This document shows positions 24,441-32,015 of a DNA stretch of 64,000 nucleotides, piece by piece. Location of the stretch: assembly GCA_963708575.1 (NCBI GenBank), contig CAVPTB010000003.1, positions 620,001 through 684,000 of the forward strand. The letters run 5' to 3'. Source of the DNA: DASVWZ01 sp963708575 (GTDB lineage: Bacteria > Acidobacteriota > Terriglobia > Terriglobales > Acidobacteriaceae). Numbering within the stretch: the first letter of the stretch is position 1; each line of letters begins with the position of its first letter. The notes beneath the pieces were generated by a model. That model saw only the letters and a list, made by a program, of their open reading frames with translations. It did no database searches and had not been told where the DNA came from. The position numbers and the translations under genes are program-made.

Positions 24441-25193
24441 ATGAACGGATTTTCGGAGTATGATGGTCGTGTGAAACGGCTGAATCGGGCTTCCGTTGCG
24501 GCTTTCGCGGCCCTCTCGCTGACGCTCTTCCTGGCTTCAGCTTCCTTTGCACAAATTAATGGCGTGCCGTCTTCGGTCACGTCGGTAGGTTTCGGAGGCC
24601 ATCCCGGAAGCATTCACGGCGTTGCGCCCAGCGTCACATCCCTCGGCCCTCGCGGCTATACTGCCGGACCTCACAGTAGTCCCGGCGGTCTGTTCGGAGT
24701 CAACTCCGGACATAATATCAACGGTCATCATCGTCCCGGCCGAGGCTACTATCCCTACGGCGGCTATTACGCCGCTCCTTACTACGGCTACTACGATAAC
24801 GGATACGACGACAGCAGCGACCAGTCACAAGCTGCGCCCGCCGATCAATACAATGGTGGGCCGACGATTTTCGATCGGCGCGGTTCCGGACCGCCGCCCA
24901 ATGTGCCGTCCCCCTATTCCCAGAACCAGCCGGCACAGGATCAGCAGAGTGACAATTCGGCTTCTGCCGAACCAGCTCCCGCGTCCGAGCAGACGCCTAC
25001 CGTCCTGATTTTCAAAGATGGGCATCAGCAGGAAGTCGAAAACTACGCGATTGTCGGCAGTACGCTTTACGATCTTTCCGACGGCCGCCGTCGCAAGATC
25101 GCCCTTGCGGACCTCGACTTGACCGCGACCGCCAAACAGAACGAAGACCGCGGCCTGGATTTCCAGCTTCCCGCCGGAACCCAAGCCAACTAA
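24441..25193 (+). CDS. Gly/Tyr-rich secreted protein with the shared 'KDG' C-terminal domain
   Basis: 250 aa. Signal peptide ASVAAFAALSLTLFLASASF-AQ, then a low-complexity mature part rich in Gly, Tyr, His and Ser (GYYPYGGYYAAPYYGYYDNG), a Pro/Gln/Ser-rich spacer, and a folded C-terminus VLIFKDGHQQEVENYAIVGS ... IALADLDLTATAKQNEDRGL. That last domain aligns with the end of the protein at 10231-11178. The N-terminus carries a twin PSVTSLG/VPSSVTSVG repeat. A GTG at 24471 would give a shorter signal peptide and is a plausible alternative start. Function unknown; likely surface or periplasmic. Confidence 0.75.
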   Translation: MNGFSEYDGRVKRLNRASVAAFAALSLTLFLASASFAQINGVPSSVTSVGFGGHPGSIHGVAPSVTSLGPRGYTAGPHSSPGGLFGVNSGHNINGHHRPGRGYYPYGGYYAAPYYGYYDNGYDDSSDQSQAAPADQYNGGPTIFDRRGSGPPPNVPSPYSQNQPAQDQQSDNSASAEPAPASEQTPTVLIFKDGHQQEVENYAIVGSTLYDLSDGRRRKIALADLDLTATAKQNEDRGLDFQLPAGTQAN

Positions 25194-25237
25194 CAACGCG
25201 CCGACCGCGACAACGCGTAGCAATAGCCACCTCGGCT

Positions 25238-25294
25238 GTCCACTGTGTCTTCCTTGGTGATCCTTCGTGTCCTTTGTGGTAAGCGCCTTTTTCT
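25238..25294 (+). repeat. Dispersed 'tgtgtcttcc..tgtcctttgtggt' repeat copy
   Basis: CACTGTGTCTTCCTTGGTGA ... CGTGTCCTTTGTGGTAAGCG is another copy of the intergenic element. Just upstream, AGCC-acctc-GGCT (25225-25237) is a short palindrome of the type seen after gyrB and clpB. This lies in the gap between the KDG-domain gene and rpmE. Confidence 0.55.
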
Positions 25295-25473
25295 GTCCAC
25301 CAGGCACTCTGGGCATTTTCGGCGCTCATCGCTCTGGTATCGATAAACCCCCAAAACCACCGGCTTTTAAGCCACCGAGGCACTCTCCGCCTGTGCCCTC
25401 AGCACTTTGCCCGTTGCTGAATCCCCGGGGTATCCTTTAGAATCAAATGGTTCGAAAAGAGGTCAGGAGAACC

Positions 25474-25695
25474 ATGAAGGCAGCTATCCATCCCGCATAC
25501 AATGAAATTCGCGTTCTGTGCGCTTGCGGCAACAGTTTCACGACGCGTTCGACCCATCATGGCGACATCCACGTAGAAATCTGCTCCAATTGCCACCCGT
25601 TCTTTACCGGCAAGCAGAAGCTCATGGACACCGCCGGCCGCGTGGAGCGTTTCCGTCGCAAGTACGCCAAGGCCGAACCCGCAGCCAAGAAGTAA
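25474..25695 (+). CDS. rpmE: 50S ribosomal protein L31
   Basis: 73 aa, starting MKAAIHPAYNEIRVLCACGN with the CxC and later CSNCHPFFTGKQ, the four-cysteine zinc-binding type of L31. Zinc-containing L31 can serve as a zinc store and is swapped for a cysteine-free paralogue under zinc limitation in some bacteria; no such paralogue is in this window. The ATG at 25474 follows AGGAGA at good spacing, and the upstream GTG-like positions lack this. The tail is Ala/Lys rich (KAEPAAKK). Confidence 0.96.
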   Translation: MKAAIHPAYNEIRVLCACGNSFTTRSTHHGDIHVEICSNCHPFFTGKQKLMDTAGRVERFRRKYAKAEPAAKK

Positions 25696-25724
25696 GCCGG
25701 GCTTAAGCCAGTTCAGCTTTTCAG

Positions 25725-25755
25725 AGAGCCTCCGTCACCGGAGGCTCTGCTTGTT
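25725..25755 (+). terminator. Terminator after rpmE
   Basis: A 10-bp stem, AGAGCCTCCG (25725-25734) and CGGAGGCTCT (25739-25748), loop TCAC, followed by GCTTGTTT. The T-tract is weak but the stem is strong and well placed 30 bases after the stop codon. Confidence 0.65.
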
Positions 25756-25780
25756 TGCCAGCAATCGCGCAGCTTCGCAC

Positions 25781-25826
25781 TAACCGTGAACCTCTGTGCC
25801 CCCTGTGGTTGAGCTTTTTGTTCTCC
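25781..25826 (+). repeat. Dispersed 'CCTCTGTGCCCCCTGTGGTTGAG' repeat copy
   Basis: TAACCGTGAACCTCTGTGCC followed by CCCTGTGGTTGAGC is a good copy of the element. It sits between the rpmE terminator and the end of the minus-strand gene at 25836. Confidence 0.65.
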
Positions 25827-25835
25827 CGGCGAATA

Positions 25836-26444
25836 CTACTCGTCGTCTTCCATTGGAGAGATCGGTTCCCCGACGATGTTGTAACGAACTTCCTTCGGAG
25901 GCCTGGGCTTGGTTGGCTGAGCGGCGGGTGGCGCAGGTGTGGGTGTCTGCTTGGGCGCCGCTGGCGTTGAACTGACAACTTGAGGAGCTACCGGAGCCTT
26001 GGCTGGGGTCATCGGAGCCGCATTAATTGGTGTGGCCGATACAGGTGCGGGCATCGCTGTCGGTATCGCGGGAGGGACCACACTCATGCTCGAACCGCTC
26101 TTGGTGGCCGCTCGACGCCTCGCTCTCGGAGGCCGGCTGACCCAGACATTTACCATCACCGCTACCAGACCCGCCAGGCAGAGCTGCATGACCGCCGTAA
26201 AAATCGACGCCCCACTGAAGTCACCCTTTCCCAAAGGCACTGCCGACTGAGCGTCCACTCCCATGAGTCGCGACAGAAAGGGCACAATCAAGTCTCGGGT
26301 TAGCGCTAGAAGCACTCCCCATATCCCCTCCGCCACCAGCACGCCGACGATGACGCGGCCAATCCAGCGGCCCGGATCCTGCGATACCCCTTGGGGGGAA
26401 ACTTGCGACGCTTGGTCCATGTTTATGTGATGCGATTGTGCCAT
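25836..26444 (-). CDS. Hypothetical membrane protein with a Pro/Ala-rich tail
   Basis: 202 aa. Two hydrophobic segments, WIGRVIVGVLVAEGIWGVLL (~31-52) and AVMQLCLAGLVAVMVNVWV (~88-108), are followed by a basic stretch and a long Pro/Ala-rich region (APKQTPTPAPPAAQPTKPRP) ending VRYNIVGEPISPMEDDE. The low-complexity tail probably extends into the cytoplasm given the positive-inside residues (RPPRARRRAATK) just after the second span. I do not recognise a family. The ATG at 26444 (MAQSHHINMDQ) is preferred; the upstream open frame overlaps dusB antisense. It is divergent from dusB with a 28-base gap. Confidence 0.65.
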   Translation of the reverse strand: MAQSHHINMDQASQVSPQGVSQDPGRWIGRVIVGVLVAEGIWGVLLALTRDLIVPFLSRLMGVDAQSAVPLGKGDFSGASIFTAVMQLCLAGLVAVMVNVWVSRPPRARRRAATKSGSSMSVVPPAIPTAMPAPVSATPINAAPMTPAKAPVAPQVVSSTPAAPKQTPTPAPPAAQPTKPRPPKEVRYNIVGEPISPMEDDE

Positions 26445-26472
26445 ATCTGAGGATAGAAAGTAGAATAAGTGG

Positions 26473-27708
26473 GTGCGCAAGTTCTGGGATAACCCGGCAA
26501 GTCTAGGCGCGAGCGTTCCCGCTCGTGTGCCTGTCCCGGCGCGCCTGATGTTGGGCAACGTCCAGATCTCTCCCGCCACCGTCCTCGCTCCTATGGCGGG
26601 CGTCACCGACACCGTCTTCCGCCGCTTCATTCGCAATCTTGGCGGATGCGGTCTCATCATGACCGAGTTCACCTCGGCCGACGGAGTTTTACGCAAGAAA
26701 GATCAGAAGGCAAAACGCTACCTGCATTTCTACGAAGACGAGCATCCCATCTCCGCACAACTTTTCGGCAGCAATCCCCAGGTGATGGCCGAAGCCGCCC
26801 GCATGGTCGAAGGCCTCGGGTTCGACTTGGTCGATCTCAATCTCGGATGCCCCGCCAAGAAAGTCGTCAAGTGCAATGGCGGATCAGGTCTACTGCGCGA
26901 TCTTCCTGCGATTGGTGAAATCTTTAAAGCGGTTCGCGCCGCTGTCACGATTCCATTCACCGTGAAATTCCGCGCCGGATGGAACGACGAAGAAATCGTC
27001 TGCGTCGAACTGGCCAAGATGGCCGAAGACTGCGGACTCTGTGCTGTCGCCCTCCACGCCCGCACCCGCGAACAAGGTTACAGCGGCCAAGCCCGCTGGG
27101 AATGGATCGCCGCTATTAAGGACGCCGTGAAAATTCCGGTGATCGGTAACGGGGACATTCGCTCCCCCGAAGACGCCTGCGCCATGGTCGCGCAAACCAG
27201 ATGCGACGCCGTCATGATCGGTCGCACCGCCCCCGCTAATCCCTGGATCTTCCGCCAGATCGAGCAGTACTGCGCCAGGCTTACCGAAACTCACGACGGG
27301 ATAGCCGTTCCAGGCTTTTCTTTCGAGCAAAGCTCGACCAGCTTGCATCCAGAGCGCCAGCTTTTGGAGCACAGAAGGGAAGGGCACGACTTCAGTCGTG
27401 CCGGGGGCAGCGTAAATCCCAGCACGGCTTTAGCCGCTGAGTACAAACCCTACGATGAGCCTTCCGAAGCCGATCGCTACCAAATGATTCGCACGTATTT
27501 CTCCATGCTGATCGAGGAAGAACTCCCCGACGCCATCGGCAAAATGAAACAGTTCGCCTCCTGGTTCACTCACGGAGTTCCCGGCGGAGCCGCCCTGCGC
27601 AAGGCCATCTACGATGCCAAGAGCGCTCCCGAAATCCTCAGCCGAGTTGAAGAATTCTTCGAAGCCAGATTGTATGGAGCGGGCGCTCTCGCCCACGAAG
27701 GCCGCTAA
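26473..27708 (+). CDS. dusB: tRNA-dihydrouridine synthase (DusB family), with in-frame repeat insertions
   Basis: Reduces uridine to dihydrouridine in tRNA using FMN and NADPH. 411 aa, about 70-80 longer than usual. Family motifs: VLAPMAGVTDTVFRRFIR, VDLNLGCPAKKVVKCNGGSG (with the catalytic Cys of LGCPAKKV), LHARTREQGYSG, IPVIGNGDIRSPEDA and VMIGRTAPANPWIF. The extra length comes from a ~55-residue insert after QYCARLTETHDG containing EGHDFSRAGGSVNPSTALAA, encoded by palindromic DNA (27383-27402 and 27425-27436). The N-terminal extension (26510-26525) and the C-terminal tail (27681-27694) also coincide with palindromes. The start is a GTG. Confidence 0.93.
   Translation: MRKFWDNPASLGASVPARVPVPARLMLGNVQISPATVLAPMAGVTDTVFRRFIRNLGGCGLIMTEFTSADGVLRKKDQKAKRYLHFYEDEHPISAQLFGSNPQVMAEAARMVEGLGFDLVDLNLGCPAKKVVKCNGGSGLLRDLPAIGEIFKAVRAAVTIPFTVKFRAGWNDEEIVCVELAKMAEDCGLCAVALHARTREQGYSGQARWEWIAAIKDAVKIPVIGNGDIRSPEDACAMVAQTRCDAVMIGRTAPANPWIFRQIEQYCARLTETHDGIAVPGFSFEQSSTSLHPERQLLEHRREGHDFSRAGGSVNPSTALAAEYKPYDEPSEADRYQMIRTYFSMLIEEELPDAIGKMKQFASWFTHGVPGGAALRKAIYDAKSAPEILSRVEEFFEARLYGAGALAHEGR
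26510..26525. repeat. Short palindrome in the dusB 5' coding region
   Basis: CGAGCG-ttcc-CGCTCG, encoding part of the extra N-terminal residues (SVPARVPVPA) before the DusB core begins. Confidence 0.6.
27383..27436. repeat. Two palindromes forming the in-frame dusB insert
   Basis: GGCACGACT-tc-AGTCGTGCC (27383-27402, perfect 9-bp arms) and CGGCT-tt-AGCCG (27425-27436). They lie together in the region coding for the ~55 residues that DusB homologues lack. The reading frame passes through both without a stop. Confidence 0.75.
27681..27694. repeat. Short palindrome at the dusB 3' end
   Basis: GGGCG-ctct-CGCCC, coding for the last residues (GAGALAHEGR) of DusB. Nearly the same sequence, GGGC-actctc-GCCC, occurs at 50791-50804 after the glucan phosphorylase gene. 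Confidence 0.65.
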
Positions 27709-27780
27709 GCACTAAACTCCGTTAGTCCGGATCCACACTCACCCGATCGCCGAGGCACGATGCGCTATTGTTTGGTTCTG

Positions 27781-27828
27781 CCTGTGAAACCCTGTGTCCT
27801 CTGTGGTGAGTTTTGATCTTTTCTTCCT
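27781..27828 (+). repeat. Dispersed 'CCTGTGTCCTCTGTGGTGAGT' repeat copy
   Basis: CCCTGTGTCCTCTGTGGTGA followed by GTTTTGATCTTTTCTTCC is one of the best copies. It lies between the convergent dusB and kinase genes. Confidence 0.7.
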
Positions 27829-27851
27829 CCTGCCCTAGGGACTCTTCGGTT

Positions 27852-30353
27852 TCAGTGCGTAACCTGCGCTCTTTCCTCGAGAAACTTGTCCTGACACTGC
27901 TTGGCAGCCGTAAGAAGCTGTGGGTACTCCGGCGCACTCCGCACTGAGGCCAGCATGGGGTCTTTCTGCATCCCGGTATAAGCGCAATAGTGTCCCTCGA
28001 TGACGCTCTTCAGCAGGCGCAGGGCCGCCTGCCTTTCGCCACAGTAAGCCATGTGGCCGGCAAAAAGATAACGGTTTTCCGGATCGGGGTTCGCGAGCAT
28101 GGTGGGCTCGATTTCGCGGGCTATTCGATCAAACTCCGATGACGGCGACTGTGTTGAGGACTGTTCCAAACATGCTTGGAAGAACTTGCTGTCCGGATGG
28201 TTCAGCGGTATCGTCCGGTCGAGGTCACGGGCTTCTTTGACTTTGCCTTCGCTCAAAAGGACCCGCACCATGTTGCGGTTGCTCCAGTCCGAACCTGCAT
28301 CCAGGCGAAGAAAGTCCATGGCCCGCTCGGGATTGCCCAACTGTGAAAAAACGATCGAGCACGAGCGCAGGCCAAAGTTTCCCGGATCAAACGATATGGC
28401 GGCCTCGCAGTCCCGCGCCGCCTCATCCATCAAGCCGGCATAGCGCAGCACATAGCTTCGCGCAAAATGCGAAAAGGAATTATCGGGATTGCGCTTAACC
28501 AGATCGTTTGCGAACTTGTAGGCTCCCGCCAGGTCTCCTCGCTCTACCCGGTTGGCGGTGATCTGCACTGACGCGGTCATCAGATTTGGATCCAACGTCA
28601 GCGCCCGCTCCAATGCCGTATTCGATTTCTGAAACGCCGCCTCGCCCCCATCAGAATATTGAGAATCCCAGTAATAACGCAGACCCAATTCAGACCACGC
28701 CGGAGCATACGTGCCATCCAATCCAATCGAACGCTCCAGTACGGCGATGCCTTCTTTGTTTGGGGCCGGATCGTGTGGCAGGGCAACACTACGAAGGTAG
28801 AGGTCGTAGGCTTCTTCATTTTTGGGACGAGTGCTGGTCTCCGCCGAATCCGTGCCCACTCCCAGCGCCGGAACCAGCCCCTGCCGCACTTTCGATGTGA
28901 TCTGGCCGCGCATGGCGATCATATCCGGGGCCGCGACGTTAAGCGTGTCCCGCCATAAAGTGCGATTGTTCTCCACGTCAACCGCTTCCAGCGTGATTTC
29001 CAGTTGTTCCCCTTCTTTCAAGAAGTGCCCGGTAACGATGTCGCTCACGTGCATCTCGCGACCGGCCTGCTGCAGGTCCAGCCCCGCGGCGGTGTATTTA
29101 CTCGTGGTAGCAAACGGCCGGATCGATAGCGCGCGCACATAGCTCAGTCCGGTTGCGATCTCATCCGGCAACGCCAACCGCAGAAAATCAACGCTGTTGT
29201 CGGCGCTCATGTTCTGAAAGGGAAGCACGGCCACGGTCGTGGGATTCGCCGCACTCACCGCCGGCGCCGCATGGTCCTTGCCCCGTGTAAATAAGAACCA
29301 GCCGATCGCCACGATCACAACCAGCGCAGCAACGATGCCGCCAATTTTCGCGTAAGGCCGGCGCTCGGCCGCTCCGGCTTGCGCAACCGCATGACCGCTG
29401 GACCCAGTCCGACCAGAACTCGCCAGCCCAGCCGTCGCACCCGAATTCTCTGTCTCCACGGGCAACACCGCGCGTCCGCTCTCCGTGTCCCGCTTCAGCC
29501 GTTGCAGGTCACTGCGCATCTCGGACGCATGTTGATAGCGTAGCGACCGGTCTTTCTCCAATGCCTTGTTAATGATGTCTTCCAGCTTCGCGGGCACATC
29601 AGGATTCAATCGCACCACTGGTGTCGGCCCTGAGTCGAGAATGGCTTTGAAGATCAGCGCGGACGTTTCGCCGCGAAATGGCAACAGGCCGGTCGCCATC
29701 TCATACAACACCGCACCAAACGAAAACAGATCAGTGCGCGCATCCAGTTCCTTGCCCCGAGCCTGCTCCGGAGACATGTAGGCGATCGTGCCCACCATCG
29801 TCCCCGGACTCGTCAGGTGCGCCTCGTCGGCTGTCCCCGTCATGGTGTTGGCCGACGCCACCTGACTCGACGAACTCGCCGTCGGCGTGACTTTCGCCAA
29901 CCCAAAGTCGAGAACCTTGGCGTGCCCGCGCTTGGTCACAAAAATGTTCGCCGGCTTGATGTCGCGGTGGACAATCCCTTCCGAGTGCGCCGCATCCAGC
30001 GCGTCAGCAATCTCGATCGCCAGCGCGAGCAGCGTTTCGTTCTCCACGGGACGTGCCGTGATCATGTGCTTTAGCGTCATCCCATCCAGATACTCCATGG
30101 CGATGAAACGCTTGCCATCGTGCTCGCCGATCTCGTAGATGGTGCAAATATTCGGATGGTTGAGCGCCGAAGCTGCTCGCGCCTCGCGCCGGAAACGCTC
30201 TAGCGCCTGCGGATCTCGCGCCACATCGTCCGGCAGAAATTTCAGGGCGACAAAGCGGCCCAGTGAGATGTCCTCGGCCTTGTAGACCACGCCCATGCCG
30301 CCGCCGCCCAGCTTCTCGACGATGCGGTAGTGCGATATGGTCTCGCCAATCAC
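27852..30353 (-). CDS. Membrane Ser/Thr protein kinase with TPR-like sensor/output region
   Basis: 833 aa. A Hanks-type kinase domain covers residues ~8-270: P-loop LGGGGMGVVYKAED, Lys in VALKFL, HRDIKPANIF (catalytic loop), DFGLAK, and MSPEQARGKELDARTDLFSF (subdomains VIII-IX). All catalytic residues are intact. A membrane span (GIVAALVVIVAIGWFLFT, ~335-355) separates it from an outer part that starts with a TolB/FlgO-like segment (TTVAVLPFQNMSADNSVDFL) and continues with helical TPR-like repeats (YAPAWSELGLRYYWDSQYSD onward). Such fusions are numerous in Acidobacteriota and probably relay signals to unknown targets. Start is GTG at 30353. Confidence 0.93.
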   Translation of the reverse strand: MIGETISHYRIVEKLGGGGMGVVYKAEDISLGRFVALKFLPDDVARDPQALERFRREARAASALNHPNICTIYEIGEHDGKRFIAMEYLDGMTLKHMITARPVENETLLALAIEIADALDAAHSEGIVHRDIKPANIFVTKRGHAKVLDFGLAKVTPTASSSSQVASANTMTGTADEAHLTSPGTMVGTIAYMSPEQARGKELDARTDLFSFGAVLYEMATGLLPFRGETSALIFKAILDSGPTPVVRLNPDVPAKLEDIINKALEKDRSLRYQHASEMRSDLQRLKRDTESGRAVLPVETENSGATAGLASSGRTGSSGHAVAQAGAAERRPYAKIGGIVAALVVIVAIGWFLFTRGKDHAAPAVSAANPTTVAVLPFQNMSADNSVDFLRLALPDEIATGLSYVRALSIRPFATTSKYTAAGLDLQQAGREMHVSDIVTGHFLKEGEQLEITLEAVDVENNRTLWRDTLNVAAPDMIAMRGQITSKVRQGLVPALGVGTDSAETSTRPKNEEAYDLYLRSVALPHDPAPNKEGIAVLERSIGLDGTYAPAWSELGLRYYWDSQYSDGGEAAFQKSNTALERALTLDPNLMTASVQITANRVERGDLAGAYKFANDLVKRNPDNSFSHFARSYVLRYAGLMDEAARDCEAAISFDPGNFGLRSCSIVFSQLGNPERAMDFLRLDAGSDWSNRNMVRVLLSEGKVKEARDLDRTIPLNHPDSKFFQACLEQSSTQSPSSEFDRIAREIEPTMLANPDPENRYLFAGHMAYCGERQAALRLLKSVIEGHYCAYTGMQKDPMLASVRSAPEYPQLLTAAKQCQDKFLEERAQVTH

Positions 30354-30483
30354 GTGCGCGAATCTTACGTGGAAGAAAAGGAAAGAGTCAATGAAAGCGG
30401 CGTATCAACTGCGGCGTCTCTATCCACTTGCGGTTTCGAACGGTGGGACACGAAACTCGATTCTCAATTTCTTATTTACCTCA

Positions 30484-30524
30484 GGGAACCCTATGTCCTC
30501 CGTGGTGAGTCTTTATTTGTTCTC
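30484..30524 (+). repeat. Dispersed 'CCTATGTCCTCCGTGGTGAGT' repeat copy overlapping a gene end
   Basis: GGAACCCTATGTCCTCCGTG followed by GTGAGTCTTTATTTGTTCTC. Its right end supplies the last codons and stop (TTA on the plus strand at 30513-30515) of the minus-strand MBL gene, so the element has contributed a gene's C-terminus. Confidence 0.65.
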
Positions 30525-31367
30525 CGCCGGCAAAGCCACCATCTTCCCCTTGTCATCCCGCTCCACATAAGCCCAAGGAACCTCCGGATCGTGTGTGAAG
30601 ATCGTCAGCCACTTCTCCGGAATCGCCTCGGCATAATAGTTTTTCCGGCTGGCCAGCGTCTGCAGCGGATAAAGATCGAACGCCATCACCCAATTCAAAT
30701 CGATGTGCGCCCGCGTCGGAATCAAATCGGAGATATAGCACGCCGTTTTCCCACCGCTGCGAATGATCACCGCCTGCATATTCTCCGTGTGTCCCGGAAA
30801 CACTTTCACCGAAATTCCCGGCAATATCTCCCGATCCCCTCGCAGAAGCTCCATCTGCCCGCTCCGCACCAGCGGGTCGTAGTTCCCGGTCATGTAGCTG
30901 ATGCCGTCGCGCTCGCTCGGACGCTGCGCATACTGCCACTCTCCCTCCTGCACGTAGTACTTGGCCTTGGGAAATGTCGCCACAGTTTCGTGGCCGCGCA
31001 GCAAGGTATTCCATCCGCAATGATCGAAGTGCAGGTGGGTATTGATGACGATGTCGACGTCTTCTGGAGCGATCCCCGCTGCGGATAAATTGTCCAGCAG
31101 TTTCGCAGGCTCACCGAAGATCTTGATCAATCGCTCTGGCAGCTTGTTCCCGATCCCAGTCTCAATCAGGACGGTCTTGTCGCCCGTCCGCACCACAATC
31201 GAATTCAGTCCGACGGGAACGTAGTTGGCCTCATCCGCCTGAACTTTCCTCGACCACATCACCTTGGGAATGACGCCGAAAAAAGCCCCGCCATCCAGCT
31301 TGTAAAGCCCGTCCGAAACCGCCGTCAGTTCAAAATCACCCAGAGTCAGTCGCTGCATGCGTTTCAT
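30513..31367 (-). CDS. MBL-fold metallo-hydrolase
   Basis: 284 aa, metallo-beta-lactamase fold, cytosolic. The metal site HLHFDHCG (HxHxDH) is in NTHLHFDHCGWNTLL; further ligands are in FPGHTENM (His) and CYISDLIPTRAHID (Asp) and in the terminal FTHDPEVPWA (His). The family includes lactonases and phosphoesterases; the sequence around GLNSIVVRTGDKTVLIETGI resembles the N-acyl-homoserine lactonase/YtnP-like group, but the substrate is not clear. The ATG at 31367 (MKRMQRLTLGDFEL) is preferred; a GTG at 31421 would add 18 residues that look non-conserved. Confidence 0.88.
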   Translation of the reverse strand: MKRMQRLTLGDFELTAVSDGLYKLDGGAFFGVIPKVMWSRKVQADEANYVPVGLNSIVVRTGDKTVLIETGIGNKLPERLIKIFGEPAKLLDNLSAAGIAPEDVDIVINTHLHFDHCGWNTLLRGHETVATFPKAKYYVQEGEWQYAQRPSERDGISYMTGNYDPLVRSGQMELLRGDREILPGISVKVFPGHTENMQAVIIRSGGKTACYISDLIPTRAHIDLNWVMAFDLYPLQTLASRKNYYAEAIPEKWLTIFTHDPEVPWAYVERDDKGKMVALPAENK

Positions 31368-31470
31368 ACTAACTGCGAGCGGCTTGTGAGTTCCGCCGAA
31401 GATATCCTGGTTAGGCTGCACTTGTGCCGAGGTTTATCAGCGTCAGATCTCCGCCAAGTCCAACCGTATC

Positions 31471-31499
31471 TTGTATTTATCGACTATTTATGGTATAAT
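31471..31499 (+). promoter_or_regulatory. Strong sigma-70-type promoter of the NTF2-like gene
   Basis: TTGTAT (31471-31476), exactly 17 bases, then TATAAT (31494-31499), a perfect -10. Transcription would start near 31506, leaving a 70-base leader with a purine-rich AAGGAGAA before the GTG start. It is an AT-rich island in a GC-rich neighbourhood and lies between two divergently arranged genes. Confidence 0.7.
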
Positions 31500-31579
31500 A
31501 CTAAAGACCGACCTGCCTCAGCTCCCTTCTGTGGAGGTGGTAAGCGGGTAGTTAGGTTATCAACCATAAGGAGAAGACC

Positions 31580-31996
31580 GTGGATCAACTCGTTAAGGAA
31601 GTTCTCAAACGTTACGCAGAGGCGAATTCGGCCTCTGACATTGCGGGAATAGGCGCCTTGTACGCAGATACGTTTCTTTTCGCCGGGCCGAAGGGCGTAC
31701 AGGCAGTAAAGAAGGAGGATTTCCTCAAGGCGATCCCGATGATTAAGGACCGCTTCACCGCCATGGGACTTCGCGAGACCCAGCTAGGATCCTTCGACAG
31801 TACGGCTCTTAATTCTAAGTATGTCCTCGCGCAGACCGGATGGACAATGACAGTTCGGACCCCGGCTGGCGCGATGAAACAAGTCGATGCGTTCGCCACC
31901 TACATCCTCTGGCAAAAGGAGGATGGCATGCTGGTGATCGTGTTTCAACTCGATCACCAGGATTTGGCTACTCTGATCAAGAATCTGCCAGAGTAG
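31580..31996 (+). CDS. SnoaL/NTF2-like small protein
   Basis: 138 aa, no signal peptide. It begins VDQLVKEVLKRYAEANSASD and continues IAGIGALYADTFLFAGPKGV, the helix-helix-sheet start of NTF2-like/SnoaL-like domains; the C-terminus TYILWQKEDGMLVIVFQLDH forms the closing strands. Members are cyclases, dehydratases or ligand-binding proteins without a shared chemistry. The GTG start has a textbook AAGGAG at seven bases. It is convergent with the S9 peptidase gene, 19 bases between stops. Confidence 0.8.
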   Translation: MDQLVKEVLKRYAEANSASDIAGIGALYADTFLFAGPKGVQAVKKEDFLKAIPMIKDRFTAMGLRETQLGSFDSTALNSKYVLAQTGWTMTVRTPAGAMKQVDAFATYILWQKEDGMLVIVFQLDHQDLATLIKNLPE

Positions 31997-32015
31997 AAAT
32001 AGTCGAGCGACCTCG

